Of a DNA stretch of 64,000 nucleotides, positions 51,300-60,544 are shown one piece after another. Position 1 is the first letter of the stretch, and each line of letters opens with the position of its first letter. Below the pieces are notes generated by a model that saw nothing but the letters and a program-made list of their open reading frames with translations, was not told the origin of the DNA and ran no database searches. Origin of the DNA: Bacteroidales bacterium (lineage in GTDB: Bacteria; Bacteroidota; Bacteroidia; Bacteroidales; UBA932). The position numbers and the translations under genes were made by a program. The DNA is taken from the NCBI GenBank assembly GCA_017395045.1, contig JAFPWG010000012.1, positions 1 to 64,000 of the forward strand. The letters run 5' to 3'.

Positions 51300-52542
51300 A
51301 TGCTATGTGTTTGGTGTTGATGATTTCCGCGGGTGCGCGGCCCTCCGAAAGGAGTTTCCGCATGCGGTCCATGTAAGGGGCCGCGTGGCTGAAAAAGAAC
51401 TTGTAGCCCTCGCAGAGGACGTTTTTTCCGTCGTCGGAGCGGCGGTGCTGGGGACACTCCCCGTTGCAGGCCGGAAGCCAGGCGCACTGCCGGCATTCCC
51501 GGGGCAGGGAGGTCCATTTCCGATAGGCGAACCGCTTCACCGCCTCCGTTTCCATCAGGGTGCGGATGGGTGTTTCCAGGACGTTCCCGACCCGGTACTC
51601 CGGGTAGACGAAGTGGTCACAGACATAAAGGTCTCCGTTGTGTTCCACGACCGCGTTCCCGCTGCAGGTGCGGCCGAAGACGCAGACGCCTTCCCGCAGT
51701 CCGCACCAGGCGGAGAGGGCGGAATCGAACAACTGGACGTAGTATTCCCCCACGTCGCTCCGGACCCACTCGTCGAAGACGTCCGTCATGAACCGGCCGA
51801 ACCCGGTTGCCGATACGCACCATTCCGCCGGCCTGACGCCCTCGTCGGACGGATCCGCGATGAGGGGACGCCCGTCCCCGTCCCGGTCCTTCACGAACTC
51901 CACGACCGGCAGGAACTGCATGTAACGGCTTCCGGCGTCCTTGAGGAACCGGTAAACCTCGGCACCCCGGCCCTCTCCAGCCTTGCTGACCGTGGTGAGG
52001 GTGTTGAATTCCACGCCGTGCTCCCGCAGCATCCGGAGTCCCTCCATCACCCGCGCGAACGTGGGCTTTCCGCCCCGGTCCCGGCGGTACTGGTCGTGGA
52101 CGGATTCGGGACCGTCCAGGGAGAGTCCCACCAGGAAACCATTGTCCCGGAAAAAACCGGCCCAATCGGGACTGAGGAGCGTTCCGTTGGTCTGGATGGA
52201 GTTGTGGATGGTCTTGCCGTCGGCATACTTCTTCTGGAAATCAACGGCTTTCCGGTAAAAGTCCAGTCCAACGACCAGCGGCTCCCCGCCGTGCCAGACG
52301 AACTGTACCTCGGGAACGTCGTTCGCCTCGATGTAAGCCCGGGTGACCGACTCCAGCACTTCCAGGCTCATCCGGGGCTCCCGCCCTCCGTAAAGACGGG
52401 ACTTGTCCAGGTAATAGCAGTAGTCGCAGCCGAGGTTGCACAACGATCCGGCCGGCTTGAACAGGATGTTGAAAGCCAGCCGTCCGCTCAGGCGGGCGGC
52501 ATCCTCCAGGGGGATGGAATTACCGTCTGTGCTCTTTTTCAC
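51286..52542 (-). CDS. Radical-SAM anaerobic sulfatase-maturating enzyme (SPASM)
   Basis: 418 residues from the GTG at 52542 (VKKSTDGNSIPLED). A start at 52698 would extend through the divergent promoter and into the sulfatase coding region. The radical-SAM cluster is CNLGCDYCYY (CxxxCxxC) near residue 41, followed by FVWHGGEPLV and SLDGPESVHDQYR. The C-terminal SPASM domain has many Cys (CGLREGVCVFGRTC, LYVCDHFVYPEY, CRQCAWLPACNGECPQHR), binding two further FeS clusters. The enzyme oxidises a Ser or Cys of sulfatases to formylglycine. A Ser-type sulfatase gene is divergent 82 bases away, so the partner is obvious. Confidence 0.92.
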   Translation of the reverse strand: MKKSTDGNSIPLEDAARLSGRLAFNILFKPAGSLCNLGCDYCYYLDKSRLYGGREPRMSLEVLESVTRAYIEANDVPEVQFVWHGGEPLVVGLDFYRKAVDFQKKYADGKTIHNSIQTNGTLLSPDWAGFFRDNGFLVGLSLDGPESVHDQYRRDRGGKPTFARVMEGLRMLREHGVEFNTLTTVSKAGEGRGAEVYRFLKDAGSRYMQFLPVVEFVKDRDGDGRPLIADPSDEGVRPAEWCVSATGFGRFMTDVFDEWVRSDVGEYYVQLFDSALSAWCGLREGVCVFGRTCSGNAVVEHNGDLYVCDHFVYPEYRVGNVLETPIRTLMETEAVKRFAYRKWTSLPRECRQCAWLPACNGECPQHRRSDDGKNVLCEGYKFFFSHAAPYMDRMRKLLSEGRAPAEIINTKHIAYETD

Positions 52543-52546
52543 GCAC

Positions 52547-52578
52547 CTAAAATAGCGTTTTTTTTGGGTTATTACAAT
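52547..52578 (-). promoter_or_regulatory. Promoter of the maturase gene, near-leaderless
   Basis: The minus strand has ATTG (52575-52578), a 20-base spacer and TATTTTAG (52547-52554), one base off TAnnTTTG. The box ends four bases before the GTG start at 52542. Confidence 0.5.
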
Positions 52579-52594
52579 ATTATTCACATCTTTG
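52563..52594 (+). promoter_or_regulatory. Promoter of the sulfatase gene
   Basis: TTTG (52563-52566), a 20-base spacer and CATCTTTG (52587-52594), which departs from TAnnTTTG at the first base. It overlaps the oppositely directed maturase promoter, so the two genes may be co-regulated. Confidence 0.5.
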
Positions 52595-52624
52595 CCCTGG
52601 CCCAGCCACTTAAACCTTTTCCGG

Positions 52625-54283
52625 ATGAAACCACTCCTGATCCTCTCGCTTTCCGGCCCGGTCGCAGCCGCCGCAGTCCTCTCCTGCAAGGAGGACAAAC
52701 AAGTCGTAAAACGCCCTGAAGGGCCGTTGAACGTGGTCTATATCATGTGCGACGACCATTCTTACCAGACGATCAGCGCCTATGACCGGCGTTTCATGGA
52801 AACCCCGAACATCGACAGGCTCGCGGGCGAAGGGGCGAGGTTCACCAACAGCTTCGTCGCCAACTCCCTGAGCGGTCCGTCCCGGGCCTGCATGCTCACC
52901 GGCAAGCACAGCCACAAGAACGGTTTCACCAACAACGAACACGGCGTTTTCGACGGCAGCCAGCAGACGCTTCCGAAAATCCTCCGCGCCAATGGATATC
53001 AGACTGCGATGGTAGGGAAATGGCACCTTGTGAGCGACCCTACCGGGTTCGACTACTGGGACATCCTCACCGGACAGGGCGACTACTACAATCCCGTCTT
53101 CATCCGGAATGGGGAACGGGTCGTGCGGGAAGGATACTCCACCGACATCACTACCCAGGTGGCCATGGACTGGCTGGAAGAGGGCCGGGACAAGGACAAG
53201 CCCTTCGTCCTGTTCCTACACTACAAGGCCCCGCACCGCAGCTGGATGCCCGACCTGCAGGACCTGGGCATGTATGACCACGTCACCTTCCCGCTCCCGG
53301 AAACCTTCTACGACGACTACGCCACCCGCGAGGCCGCGGCCAGACAGGAGATGAGCATCCTCGCCGACATGAACGTCGTCTATGACCTGAAGATGGCCGA
53401 CCGGGAGAACGAAATCCATACCCCCGACCAGCCTTGGCTGGAGGATTACGGTCGCGACCTGTACCGGCGGGATCTTCCTGAAGGAGAACTGGTTCCGGGC
53501 AGGATGACGGCCGCCCAGCAGGCCGCTTGGGACGCTTATTACGATCCGCTCATAGAACGGTTCAAACAGGACAGTCTTTCCGGAAAGGCGCTCTACGAGT
53601 GGAAATACCAGCGGTACATGCGGGATTACTGCAGCGTCATCCACAGCGTGGATCGCAACGTGGGACAGGTGTATGACTATCTGGAGGCGCACGGCCTCCT
53701 GGACAATACGGTGGTCATCTATACGTCCGACCAGGGATTCTTCATGGGCGAGCACGGCTACTTTGACAAGCGTTTCATGTATGAGGAAAGCTTCCGGACG
53801 CCCCTGCTGGTCCGGATGCCGGGAGGAAAGAAGGTGAAGGCCGCGAAATCCCGTACGCGCGTATACGGGGCCGATTTCGATCGCCGCGACAACGACATCG
53901 CCGAGTTCGTGCAGAACATCGACTACGCTCCCACGATCCTGGACATCGCTGGAATCCCCGTCCCGGAAGACATCCAGGGCGAAAGTTTCTGGCCGTTGCT
54001 GACGGGCGAGAAGGGAGGGCGGAAATCGCTGTATTACCATTACTACGAGTATCCTGCCGAACACAGCGTCCGCCGCCATTACGGCGTCCGTACGGAGCGG
54101 TACTCGCTGATGCATTTCTACAACGATATCGACGAGTGGGAGCTGTTCGACCTGAAAAAGGATCCCCTGCAGCTTCGGAACATATACGGAGAGCCCGGCA
54201 CCGGGAAACTGACGGCCTCGCTCCGGCGTGAACTGGAGCGTCTCCAGGCCCTGTACGACGACCCGGTTTCCGAGAAGAACTGA
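52625..54283 (+). CDS. Ser-type sulfatase, secreted lipoprotein
   Basis: 552 residues from the ATG at 52625 (MKPLLILSLSGPVAAAAVLSC), giving a lipobox at VLSC. The sulfatase fold opens with NVVYIMCDDHSYQT. The key motif is S-G-P-S-R with Ser83, which is converted to formylglycine by the maturase next door. Later come AMVGKWHL, LFLHYKAPHRSWMPD, the metal-site TSDQGFFMGEHG and RTPLLVRMPG. Subgroup and substrate cannot be told by eye; long members of this type act on sulfated glycans such as those of mucin, glycosaminoglycans or algal polymers. It abuts the convergent gene at 54285. Confidence 0.93.
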   Translation: MKPLLILSLSGPVAAAAVLSCKEDKQVVKRPEGPLNVVYIMCDDHSYQTISAYDRRFMETPNIDRLAGEGARFTNSFVANSLSGPSRACMLTGKHSHKNGFTNNEHGVFDGSQQTLPKILRANGYQTAMVGKWHLVSDPTGFDYWDILTGQGDYYNPVFIRNGERVVREGYSTDITTQVAMDWLEEGRDKDKPFVLFLHYKAPHRSWMPDLQDLGMYDHVTFPLPETFYDDYATREAAARQEMSILADMNVVYDLKMADRENEIHTPDQPWLEDYGRDLYRRDLPEGELVPGRMTAAQQAAWDAYYDPLIERFKQDSLSGKALYEWKYQRYMRDYCSVIHSVDRNVGQVYDYLEAHGLLDNTVVIYTSDQGFFMGEHGYFDKRFMYEESFRTPLLVRMPGGKKVKAAKSRTRVYGADFDRRDNDIAEFVQNIDYAPTILDIAGIPVPEDIQGESFWPLLTGEKGGRKSLYYHYYEYPAEHSVRRHYGVRTERYSLMHFYNDIDEWELFDLKKDPLQLRNIYGEPGTGKLTASLRRELERLQALYDDPVSEKN

Positions 54284-54284
54284 A

Positions 54285-54935
54285 TTATTTGCGCAGGTAA
54301 GCCTCCACGGCCTTGATTGCTTCGTCGATGTCCGTGGCGTCGGTGTACATTTTCGAATCGGCCTGCGTGGCCAGGGGACCGAGGAACTCCTGGTCGAAGC
54401 GTCCCTTGTAGGAGCCGTGACGGACCTCCATCAGGCGGGTGATGTTCGCGGCGATGGACGAACAGGTGTCGTAGGCGCGGATGATCTTCATCGACAGGAG
54501 GTTGTCCCCGATCTTCTGGAAGAGGGACGACATTTTCAGCAACTCCAGGGCGTCGTGGCTCTGGGTAATGTACACGTCGGCGAGGAGGATGCCGCTATGG
54601 TAGTCCAGGGAGTCGGGCGGACACTTCTTCAAATCGTCCAGATGTGTCAGGTAATAATTCGCCGACCGGCGTTCCTGATCCAGGTATTCGCCGATGGTCT
54701 GGATGTCTTCCCGGTTCGTAATCAGTTCTGTACGAACAAGTTCCAAAGCGGACTGGACCTCTTTCAAATCGTTGGCCCGGTCAATCTTGTCCTGGATCAT
54801 GAAGGTGATCACGACACCCAGGATGATGGCGATGACATTGCCCAGGAAGTTGATGGAAAGTTCCAGGGCCTTCGCCCTCTTTTCTTTCCGCTCCTTCTCT
54901 TCCGCCGGAACGGTCTGGCTCACTTTCTTTTTCAT
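54285..54935 (-). CDS. Membrane-anchored helical protein of unknown function
   Basis: 216 residues. A basic N-terminus (EEKERKEKRAKALE) is followed by one hydrophobic segment, FLGNVIAIILGVVITFMI, about residues 30-47, and then by a long, mostly helical soluble part. No catalytic motif is apparent. It resembles the short one-TM proteins that are annotated DUF6090-like in Bacteroidota, but I am not certain. The start codon overlaps the stop of the upstream membrane gene (ATGA), so the two are coupled. Confidence 0.7.
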   Translation of the reverse strand: MKKKVSQTVPAEEKERKEKRAKALELSINFLGNVIAIILGVVITFMIQDKIDRANDLKEVQSALELVRTELITNREDIQTIGEYLDQERRSANYYLTHLDDLKKCPPDSLDYHSGILLADVYITQSHDALELLKMSSLFQKIGDNLLSMKIIRAYDTCSSIAANITRLMEVRHGSYKGRFDQEFLGPLATQADSKMYTDATDIDEAIKAVEAYLRK

Positions 54936-55603
54936 GCTTCTTCGGGTTTATCGTTCAGGAACGGGAAGGCCTCGCCCTTTACGAGCCAGGCGAATCCATA
55001 CAGGTGCAGGAGGATGATTTCGACGACCATCGTGGTCCAGCCCGGGGCCCCCAGGAGCTTGGCGACGGCGAACAGGGCCATCAGGCCCAGCATCCCGTAG
55101 CCGCACACCCGGTAGATCCTGTTGCGCAGGATCTTGCGGTCGGTCATCACGGCTCCGTGTTTGGTGAACTGGAGGATGCTGTTGAGGGCGATGCACACGA
55201 AAAACAGACAGGCGCAGACCGTGTGGATGATGGTGGAGGCCTCCATCGGCAGCTGGAAAAAGCCCACGGCCGTTCCCGGCTCCTCCCAGCTGACCGCGCA
55301 GGGGAAAAGCACGATGCCCAGGCCGAAGAGACCGGACAGCGAAGTGATCAGGTTGTCGGTCCAGTCGTAGCCGATATAGGAAATCAGGACGATGCAGGCG
55401 GGCACCAGGACGCCCACCAGCGCGGGACTCAGGTAATATGTGGCCGAGATGCTCCACCACCATTGCTGGCGGCACGCTTCCGTGGGATGAGCCGCGATGC
55501 CGGCCGAGAACAAGGCGAGCCAGGGCAGAATCACGCCCAGGATACCGACCAGGTTGCGGATGCGAAGGTACATCTTCTCCTCTTTCGTGGATCGATTGGC
55601 CAT
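54932..55603 (-). CDS. Multi-pass membrane protein of unknown function
   Basis: 223 residues from the ATG at 55603 (MANRSTKEEKMYLRIRN). An ORF from 55816 would run into the 5' part of the divergent protease gene. Six hydrophobic segments can be seen, e.g. LVGILGVILPWLALFSAGI, LSPALVGVLVPACIVLISYI, and GYGMLGLMALFAVAKLLG. The conserved-looking stretch WWWSISATYYLSP and a GYDWTDN loop are of the type seen in DUF998-like membrane proteins, but the assignment is weak. It is coupled to the downstream gene at 54285 by a four-base overlap. Confidence 0.72.
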   Translation of the reverse strand: MANRSTKEEKMYLRIRNLVGILGVILPWLALFSAGIAAHPTEACRQQWWWSISATYYLSPALVGVLVPACIVLISYIGYDWTDNLITSLSGLFGLGIVLFPCAVSWEEPGTAVGFFQLPMEASTIIHTVCACLFFVCIALNSILQFTKHGAVMTDRKILRNRIYRVCGYGMLGLMALFAVAKLLGAPGWTTMVVEIILLHLYGFAWLVKGEAFPFLNDKPEEA

Positions 55604-55676
55604 AAGTGCAGTTTTTCGGGATTGCAAGCCAAAGATAACGATTTTTTCGCTATCTTCACGCAAAACTCGCAACGCA

Positions 55677-58130
55677 ATGCAAATGAACAGATTCCTCACT
55701 GCCGTGCTGGCCGTTTTCCTGGCCGCGGCTCCCAGCCTGTACGCCCAGCCTCCGGGCGGACCCCGCCCCGGCGCCAAGCCGGACGGCGAAAAGAAGGACG
55801 AACCCGAAAAACCCATGCCCGAACTGACGGTGACCCCGGGCCTTTTCGGCGTTTCCCATCATGAAAAAGACTGGTACTTCGACGTCCCGGACAGCCTGCT
55901 GGGCCGGCGGATCCTCGCCGTGACCCGCTACGTGAGCCATACTCCCGGCGCGTCGCAATATGGCGGAGAACAAGTCTCCGAGCATATGATCTACTGGGAG
56001 AAAGCACCGAACGGGAACCTGCTCCTGCGCGTGGACGCCCTGACCCTCCATGCCGACGAGGACGACGACATCGGCAAGGCTGTGAAGGCCAGTTCCGAGA
56101 ATCCGATCATCGCCTCGCTCAAGCCGGAGAAGAAATCGGCCCCGGGGTGCACGCGCGTGAAAGTCACGAGCCTCTTCGAGGGGGACACCCAGGCTTTCTC
56201 GCTGGACAGCCGTACAAAGCGGATGTACAACCTGGGCAATCTCCGGGGCGACGCCAGTTTCATCCAGAGCATCCGCACCTATCCCATCAATACCGAAGTG
56301 ACGGTCACCAAGACTTTCGCCTATAATCCTCCGTCAGCCGGCGGTTCCGGCGCGGCCAGTCCGGCACGGATGACGTCCATCCTGCCCGCCGGCATCGAGG
56401 CGGGAGCGGTGACGCTTGTCCTGAACACATCCATGGTCCTGCTTCCGGAAGTGCCTATGCAGCAGCGTCTTTTCGACCCGCGCGTGGGCTATTTCGCCGA
56501 CGGCTACACCCAGTTCTCGGATGAGCAGCAGGCCGTGGAGCGGGTCCGCTTCATCACCCGCTGGCGCCTGGAAGCCCGTCCCGAGGACGTGGAGAAACAG
56601 AAGAGGGGCGAGCTCGTCGAGCCCGTCAAACCCATCGTCTATTACATCGACCCGGCCACCCCGAAACAGTGGCGTCCGTACCTGATCGCCGGCGTAAACG
56701 ACTGGCAGAAGGCCTTCGAGCAGGCCGGCTGGAAGAATGCCATCCGCGCCGAGGAATGGCCGGAGGACAATCCCGACATGAGCATGGAGGATGCCCGGTT
56801 CTCCGTGATCCGCTATCTCGCTTCCTCCACCGCCAATGCCTATGGTCCGAATGTCCACGACCCGCGTTCCGGCGAAATCCTCGAGAGCCACATCGGCTGG
56901 TACCACAACGTGATGACCCTCGTCCACGACTGGTATCAGGTGCAGGTGGGCGCCGTGGACCCGCGTGCCCGCAAGATGAAATATGACGACGAACTGATGG
57001 GCGACCTCATCCGCTTCGTCTCCTCGCACGAGGTGGGCCACACGCTGGGCCTGCGGCACAACATGGGCTCCAGCAGCCAGACGCCCGTGGAGAAGCTCCG
57101 CGACAAGGCCTGGGTGGAAGAGCACGGCCACACGGTCAGTATCATGGACTACGCCCGCTTCAACTACGTGGCGCAGCCGGAAGACGGGATCGGCAAGGCC
57201 GGCCTGTATCCGCGCATCAACGACTATGACAAGTGGGCCATCCAGTACGGTTACACGCCCACCGACTTCAAGACCCCGAAGGAAGACCACCTGTACTGGA
57301 ACAAGGTCATCATCGACAAGCTGGCGGCCCATCCGGAACTCTGGTTCGGCGGCGAGGGCAGCGATTCCGATCCGCGCGCCCAGCGCGAGGACCTCGGCGA
57401 TGATGCCGTCGCGGCGAGCACGTACGGAGTCATGAACCTCAAGCGCGTCATCGGGGAAATCCCTTCCTGGAACGTGGAGGAGGCCGACATGTATGACAAC
57501 GTAAGCCGGATGTACACCGCCGTGACCGGTCAGTTCAACCGCTATCTGGGCCACGTCTCCGCCAACATCGGCGGCCGTTTCGTGACCAACAAGAGCATCG
57601 AACAGGACGGTCCCAAGTATGAACCCGTCCCGAAGGAGCGTCAGAAGGCAGCCCTCAACTGGCTGAATGACAATTTGTTCAAGAAGCCGACCTGGCTGGT
57701 GGACGTTCCCTACATGTACAACCTTACCGATCGTCCGGATACCTACCTGACCTCCCTGGTGAACGGCGTCATCAGCTCCTCCAACCTCCTGAGCGTGCAG
57801 AAGATCGCCCGTCTGGCGCAGTTCGCCGAGCATGACGCCGGCAACTATGCACCCGATGAATACCTGGAGGACCTGACCGGCATGGTCTTCGAGGAACTGT
57901 ACAAGGGCAAGGCTACCGACAGTTACCGCCGCTATCTGCAGCACCGTTTCGTCACCGTGGCCCTGGAAGTCATGGGCACGGCCTCTGCCGGCAACACCGA
58001 TGTCCGCGCCCTTCTCACCAGCACCCTGATGGACATCCAGAAGAAGGCCGCCAAGGCGAAGCCTTCCGACCGCGTCACCCGCGCCCACTGGCAGACCATT
58101 GCCCAGCAAATTGAAAAGGCGCTGAAATGA
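55677..58130 (+). CDS. Secreted zinc-dependent metalloprotease (DUF5117/DUF4953-type)
   Basis: 817 residues from the ATG at 55677 (MQMNRFLTAVLAVFLAAAPSLYAQ); the ATG two codons later is an alternative. A Pro/Lys/Glu-rich linker follows the Sec signal. The N-terminal DUF5117-like part (LFGVSHHEKDWYFDVPDSLLGRR) precedes the metzincin-type site HEVGHTLGLRH, His451, His455 and His461 with Glu452, and SIMDYARFNYV downstream fits the Met-turn. The C-terminal third is DUF4953-like. It degrades peptides in the periplasm or outside. The last four bases overlap the M1 aminopeptidase start (ATGA), so products are probably made together. Confidence 0.9.
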   Translation: MQMNRFLTAVLAVFLAAAPSLYAQPPGGPRPGAKPDGEKKDEPEKPMPELTVTPGLFGVSHHEKDWYFDVPDSLLGRRILAVTRYVSHTPGASQYGGEQVSEHMIYWEKAPNGNLLLRVDALTLHADEDDDIGKAVKASSENPIIASLKPEKKSAPGCTRVKVTSLFEGDTQAFSLDSRTKRMYNLGNLRGDASFIQSIRTYPINTEVTVTKTFAYNPPSAGGSGAASPARMTSILPAGIEAGAVTLVLNTSMVLLPEVPMQQRLFDPRVGYFADGYTQFSDEQQAVERVRFITRWRLEARPEDVEKQKRGELVEPVKPIVYYIDPATPKQWRPYLIAGVNDWQKAFEQAGWKNAIRAEEWPEDNPDMSMEDARFSVIRYLASSTANAYGPNVHDPRSGEILESHIGWYHNVMTLVHDWYQVQVGAVDPRARKMKYDDELMGDLIRFVSSHEVGHTLGLRHNMGSSSQTPVEKLRDKAWVEEHGHTVSIMDYARFNYVAQPEDGIGKAGLYPRINDYDKWAIQYGYTPTDFKTPKEDHLYWNKVIIDKLAAHPELWFGGEGSDSDPRAQREDLGDDAVAASTYGVMNLKRVIGEIPSWNVEEADMYDNVSRMYTAVTGQFNRYLGHVSANIGGRFVTNKSIEQDGPKYEPVPKERQKAALNWLNDNLFKKPTWLVDVPYMYNLTDRPDTYLTSLVNGVISSSNLLSVQKIARLAQFAEHDAGNYAPDEYLEDLTGMVFEELYKGKATDSYRRYLQHRFVTVALEVMGTASAGNTDVRALLTSTLMDIQKKAAKAKPSDRVTRAHWQTIAQQIEKALK

Positions 58131-60544
58131 GGGTCCCCGGCTGGATAGCCGCCCTGCTGCTGATCGCCGGCTGCTCCGGCTCACCCGTTGAAGAAGGGGT
58201 GAGCCGGAGCCTGGCGTTGGAACGGGCCGCGCATGTCCGTGACATCCACTACCACCTGTCCTTCCGGATTCCCGAGGAGAAAACGGCGCCGGTGGAAGGA
58301 AAGGAAACGCTTACTTTCATGCTGGACGGCCGGCAGGACCTCGCCCTGGACTTCCGGGAGGGGGCGGAAAACATCCATTCCCTGGAAGTCAACGGAAAAG
58401 CCGCTCCCATTCAATGGGAGGCGGAGCACCTCATTCTCAAGCACTTGAAGAAGGGCCCGAACACAGTCGCCATCTCCTTCACTCCCGGTGACCAGGCCCT
58501 CAACCGAAACGACGACTATCTGTACACCCTGCTGGTCCCGGCCCTCGCCCGGACCGTATTCCCCTGCTTCGACCAGCCCGACCTGAAGGCCGTCTTCTCC
58601 CTGCAGCTGGACATCCCGGCAGGCTGGGTGGCGACCAGCGACGCCGGCCGCCTGACGGAAACCGTCTGGAACGGGCGGAAGGTCTTGCTGTTCAAGGAGA
58701 CCAAGCCCATCAGCACCTATCTGTTCTCCTTCGTGGCGGGGCGGTGGCAGGTGGCCTCGAAAACCGTTGACGGTCTGCCGATGCGCTGCTTCTACCGCGA
58801 GACCGACCCGGCGAAGGTCGCCCAGTTGCCGGAAGTCTTCGCACAGGTCGCGAACGCCGTCCGGTGGATGGAATCCTATACCGGGATTCCGTTCCCCTTC
58901 GCGAAATACGATTTCGTCGTCATCCCCGGCTACCAGTTCGGCGGGATGGAGCATCCGGGCGCGGTGCAGTTCACCGACAAGCGGATCTTCCTGGGACCGG
59001 ATCCTACTGTGGACCAGCTCCTTTCCCGGGCCGACCTCATCGCCCACGAAACCGCCCACATGTGGTTCGGCGACGCGGTGACGATGCAGTGGTTCGACGA
59101 CGTATGGACCAAGGAAGTCTTTGCCAACTGGTTCGCCGCGCGGATTACCGAGGGGATGTTTCCGGAGGTGGACACGGCGCTGAAGGATTTCAAGGCCTTC
59201 AACCTTCCCGCCTATGAAGAAGACCGGACGGAGGGGACCAACCCTGTCAAGCAACAGCTGGACAACCTCCGGGATGCGGGTCTGGTGTACGGCAACATCG
59301 TCTATGACAAGGCTCCGGTGGTGATGAACATGCTGGCGGAAAGGATGGGGGCCGATGCCTTCCGGGACGGTCTTCAGGAGTATCTTCGGACCTACCTGTT
59401 CGCCAATGCCGACTGGAGCGACCTCATCTCCATTCTGGATGCCTACACGGCGGAAGACCTTGCGGCCTGGAGCCGCAGCTGGGTGGAAGAGAAAGGGATG
59501 CCCGAATACCGCGTGTCGGCCGACGGAAGCGTGTCGCAGCGGGATCCCTGGGGCCGCGGGCTCACCTGGCCGCAGGAGGTGGACGTAACTCCGTGTGACG
59601 GCACCCGCCTCCTCAACGTTTCAGGAAAAGCCTACGGGTTCTTCGCGCAGGATTCCCTGGCGCTGGAAGTCACAATGGCCCGCTTGTCCTCCTTTGAAAA
59701 GCCCCTGGAGCGGATTTCCCTCCTGGCGAACCTGTGGGAAAACTATCTGGACGGACGGCTGGATGCCCGGCGGCTCGCCGCCTTCCTGTCGGACTGGATC
59801 CCCCGCGAAAAAGAGCCGCTGCTGGTGTCCACCGGCCTCGGCTATCTGGGCACGCTGGCCCGGTACGGAGACCTCGCCCTCTCGCCGGAAGTCGAAACCC
59901 TGCTGGTGCGCCTGGCCAAGAATCCGGCCCTCGGGGCGGAGCAAACCACCGCTTTCCGGACGCTCGCAGGCATATGCAACACCCCGGCCATGACCGAAGA
60001 ACTCTACCGCGTCTGGAAAGCGCAGGCGCCCTGGCCGGGCGTGAAACTCAATGATACCCAGTACGTGACGCTCGCCCTGGAACTGGCCGTCCGGCTGCCG
60101 GAGCGCAGCGCGGAGATTCTCCGCGTGCAGCGCAGCCGCATCCAGGATCCGGACCGTTTGCGGGAGTTTGACTTCATCTGCCCGGCCGTGTCACCAGACC
60201 GCACCGTCCGAGACAGCGTGTTCCGCGCCCTGCTCGTCCCGGAAAACCGCCGCGTGGAGCCGTGGGCCGAATCGGCCCTGGCGTACTTGAACCATCCCTT
60301 ACGCCAAGCGGAAGCCCTGGACTACCTCCTGCCCGGCCTGGAAGCCGTCCGGGACGTCCAACGCACGGGAGACATCTTCTTCCCGAAGAAGTGGGTCGCC
60401 GCCCTGCTCCGGGGCCACGATTCCCCCGAGGCCGACGCCATCGTGGACGCCTTCCTCGCGGAACGTCCTGATTATCCGACGCTTCTGAAGAACAAGATCC
60501 TGCAGGCCGCCGCCCACGGACGGAGAAAAACCGTATCGCCCTAG
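58127..60544 (+). CDS. M1-family aminopeptidase lipoprotein
   Basis: 805 residues; signal MRVPGWIAALLLIAGC with a lipobox. The N-terminal beta domain (HYHLSFRIPEEKTAPVEGKETLTF) is followed by the exopeptidase motif GGMEHPG (the GAMEN equivalent) and the zinc site HETAH (His307-His311) with Glu330, a spacing that matches HExxH-x18-E. The catalytic Tyr region is expected further on. The C-terminus is an extended helical domain. It removes N-terminal residues from peptides and would process products of the preceding protease. The stop shares the CTAG with the stop of the convergent gene. Confidence 0.93.
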   Translation: MRVPGWIAALLLIAGCSGSPVEEGVSRSLALERAAHVRDIHYHLSFRIPEEKTAPVEGKETLTFMLDGRQDLALDFREGAENIHSLEVNGKAAPIQWEAEHLILKHLKKGPNTVAISFTPGDQALNRNDDYLYTLLVPALARTVFPCFDQPDLKAVFSLQLDIPAGWVATSDAGRLTETVWNGRKVLLFKETKPISTYLFSFVAGRWQVASKTVDGLPMRCFYRETDPAKVAQLPEVFAQVANAVRWMESYTGIPFPFAKYDFVVIPGYQFGGMEHPGAVQFTDKRIFLGPDPTVDQLLSRADLIAHETAHMWFGDAVTMQWFDDVWTKEVFANWFAARITEGMFPEVDTALKDFKAFNLPAYEEDRTEGTNPVKQQLDNLRDAGLVYGNIVYDKAPVVMNMLAERMGADAFRDGLQEYLRTYLFANADWSDLISILDAYTAEDLAAWSRSWVEEKGMPEYRVSADGSVSQRDPWGRGLTWPQEVDVTPCDGTRLLNVSGKAYGFFAQDSLALEVTMARLSSFEKPLERISLLANLWENYLDGRLDARRLAAFLSDWIPREKEPLLVSTGLGYLGTLARYGDLALSPEVETLLVRLAKNPALGAEQTTAFRTLAGICNTPAMTEELYRVWKAQAPWPGVKLNDTQYVTLALELAVRLPERSAEILRVQRSRIQDPDRLREFDFICPAVSPDRTVRDSVFRALLVPENRRVEPWAESALAYLNHPLRQAEALDYLLPGLEAVRDVQRTGDIFFPKKWVAALLRGHDSPEADAIVDAFLAERPDYPTLLKNKILQAAAHGRRKTVSP

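Noticed and set aside
52543..52698. Long N-terminal extension of the sulfatase maturase
   Set aside because: It would overlap the divergent promoter and the coding start of the sulfatase; the GTG at 52542 gives a normal family length.
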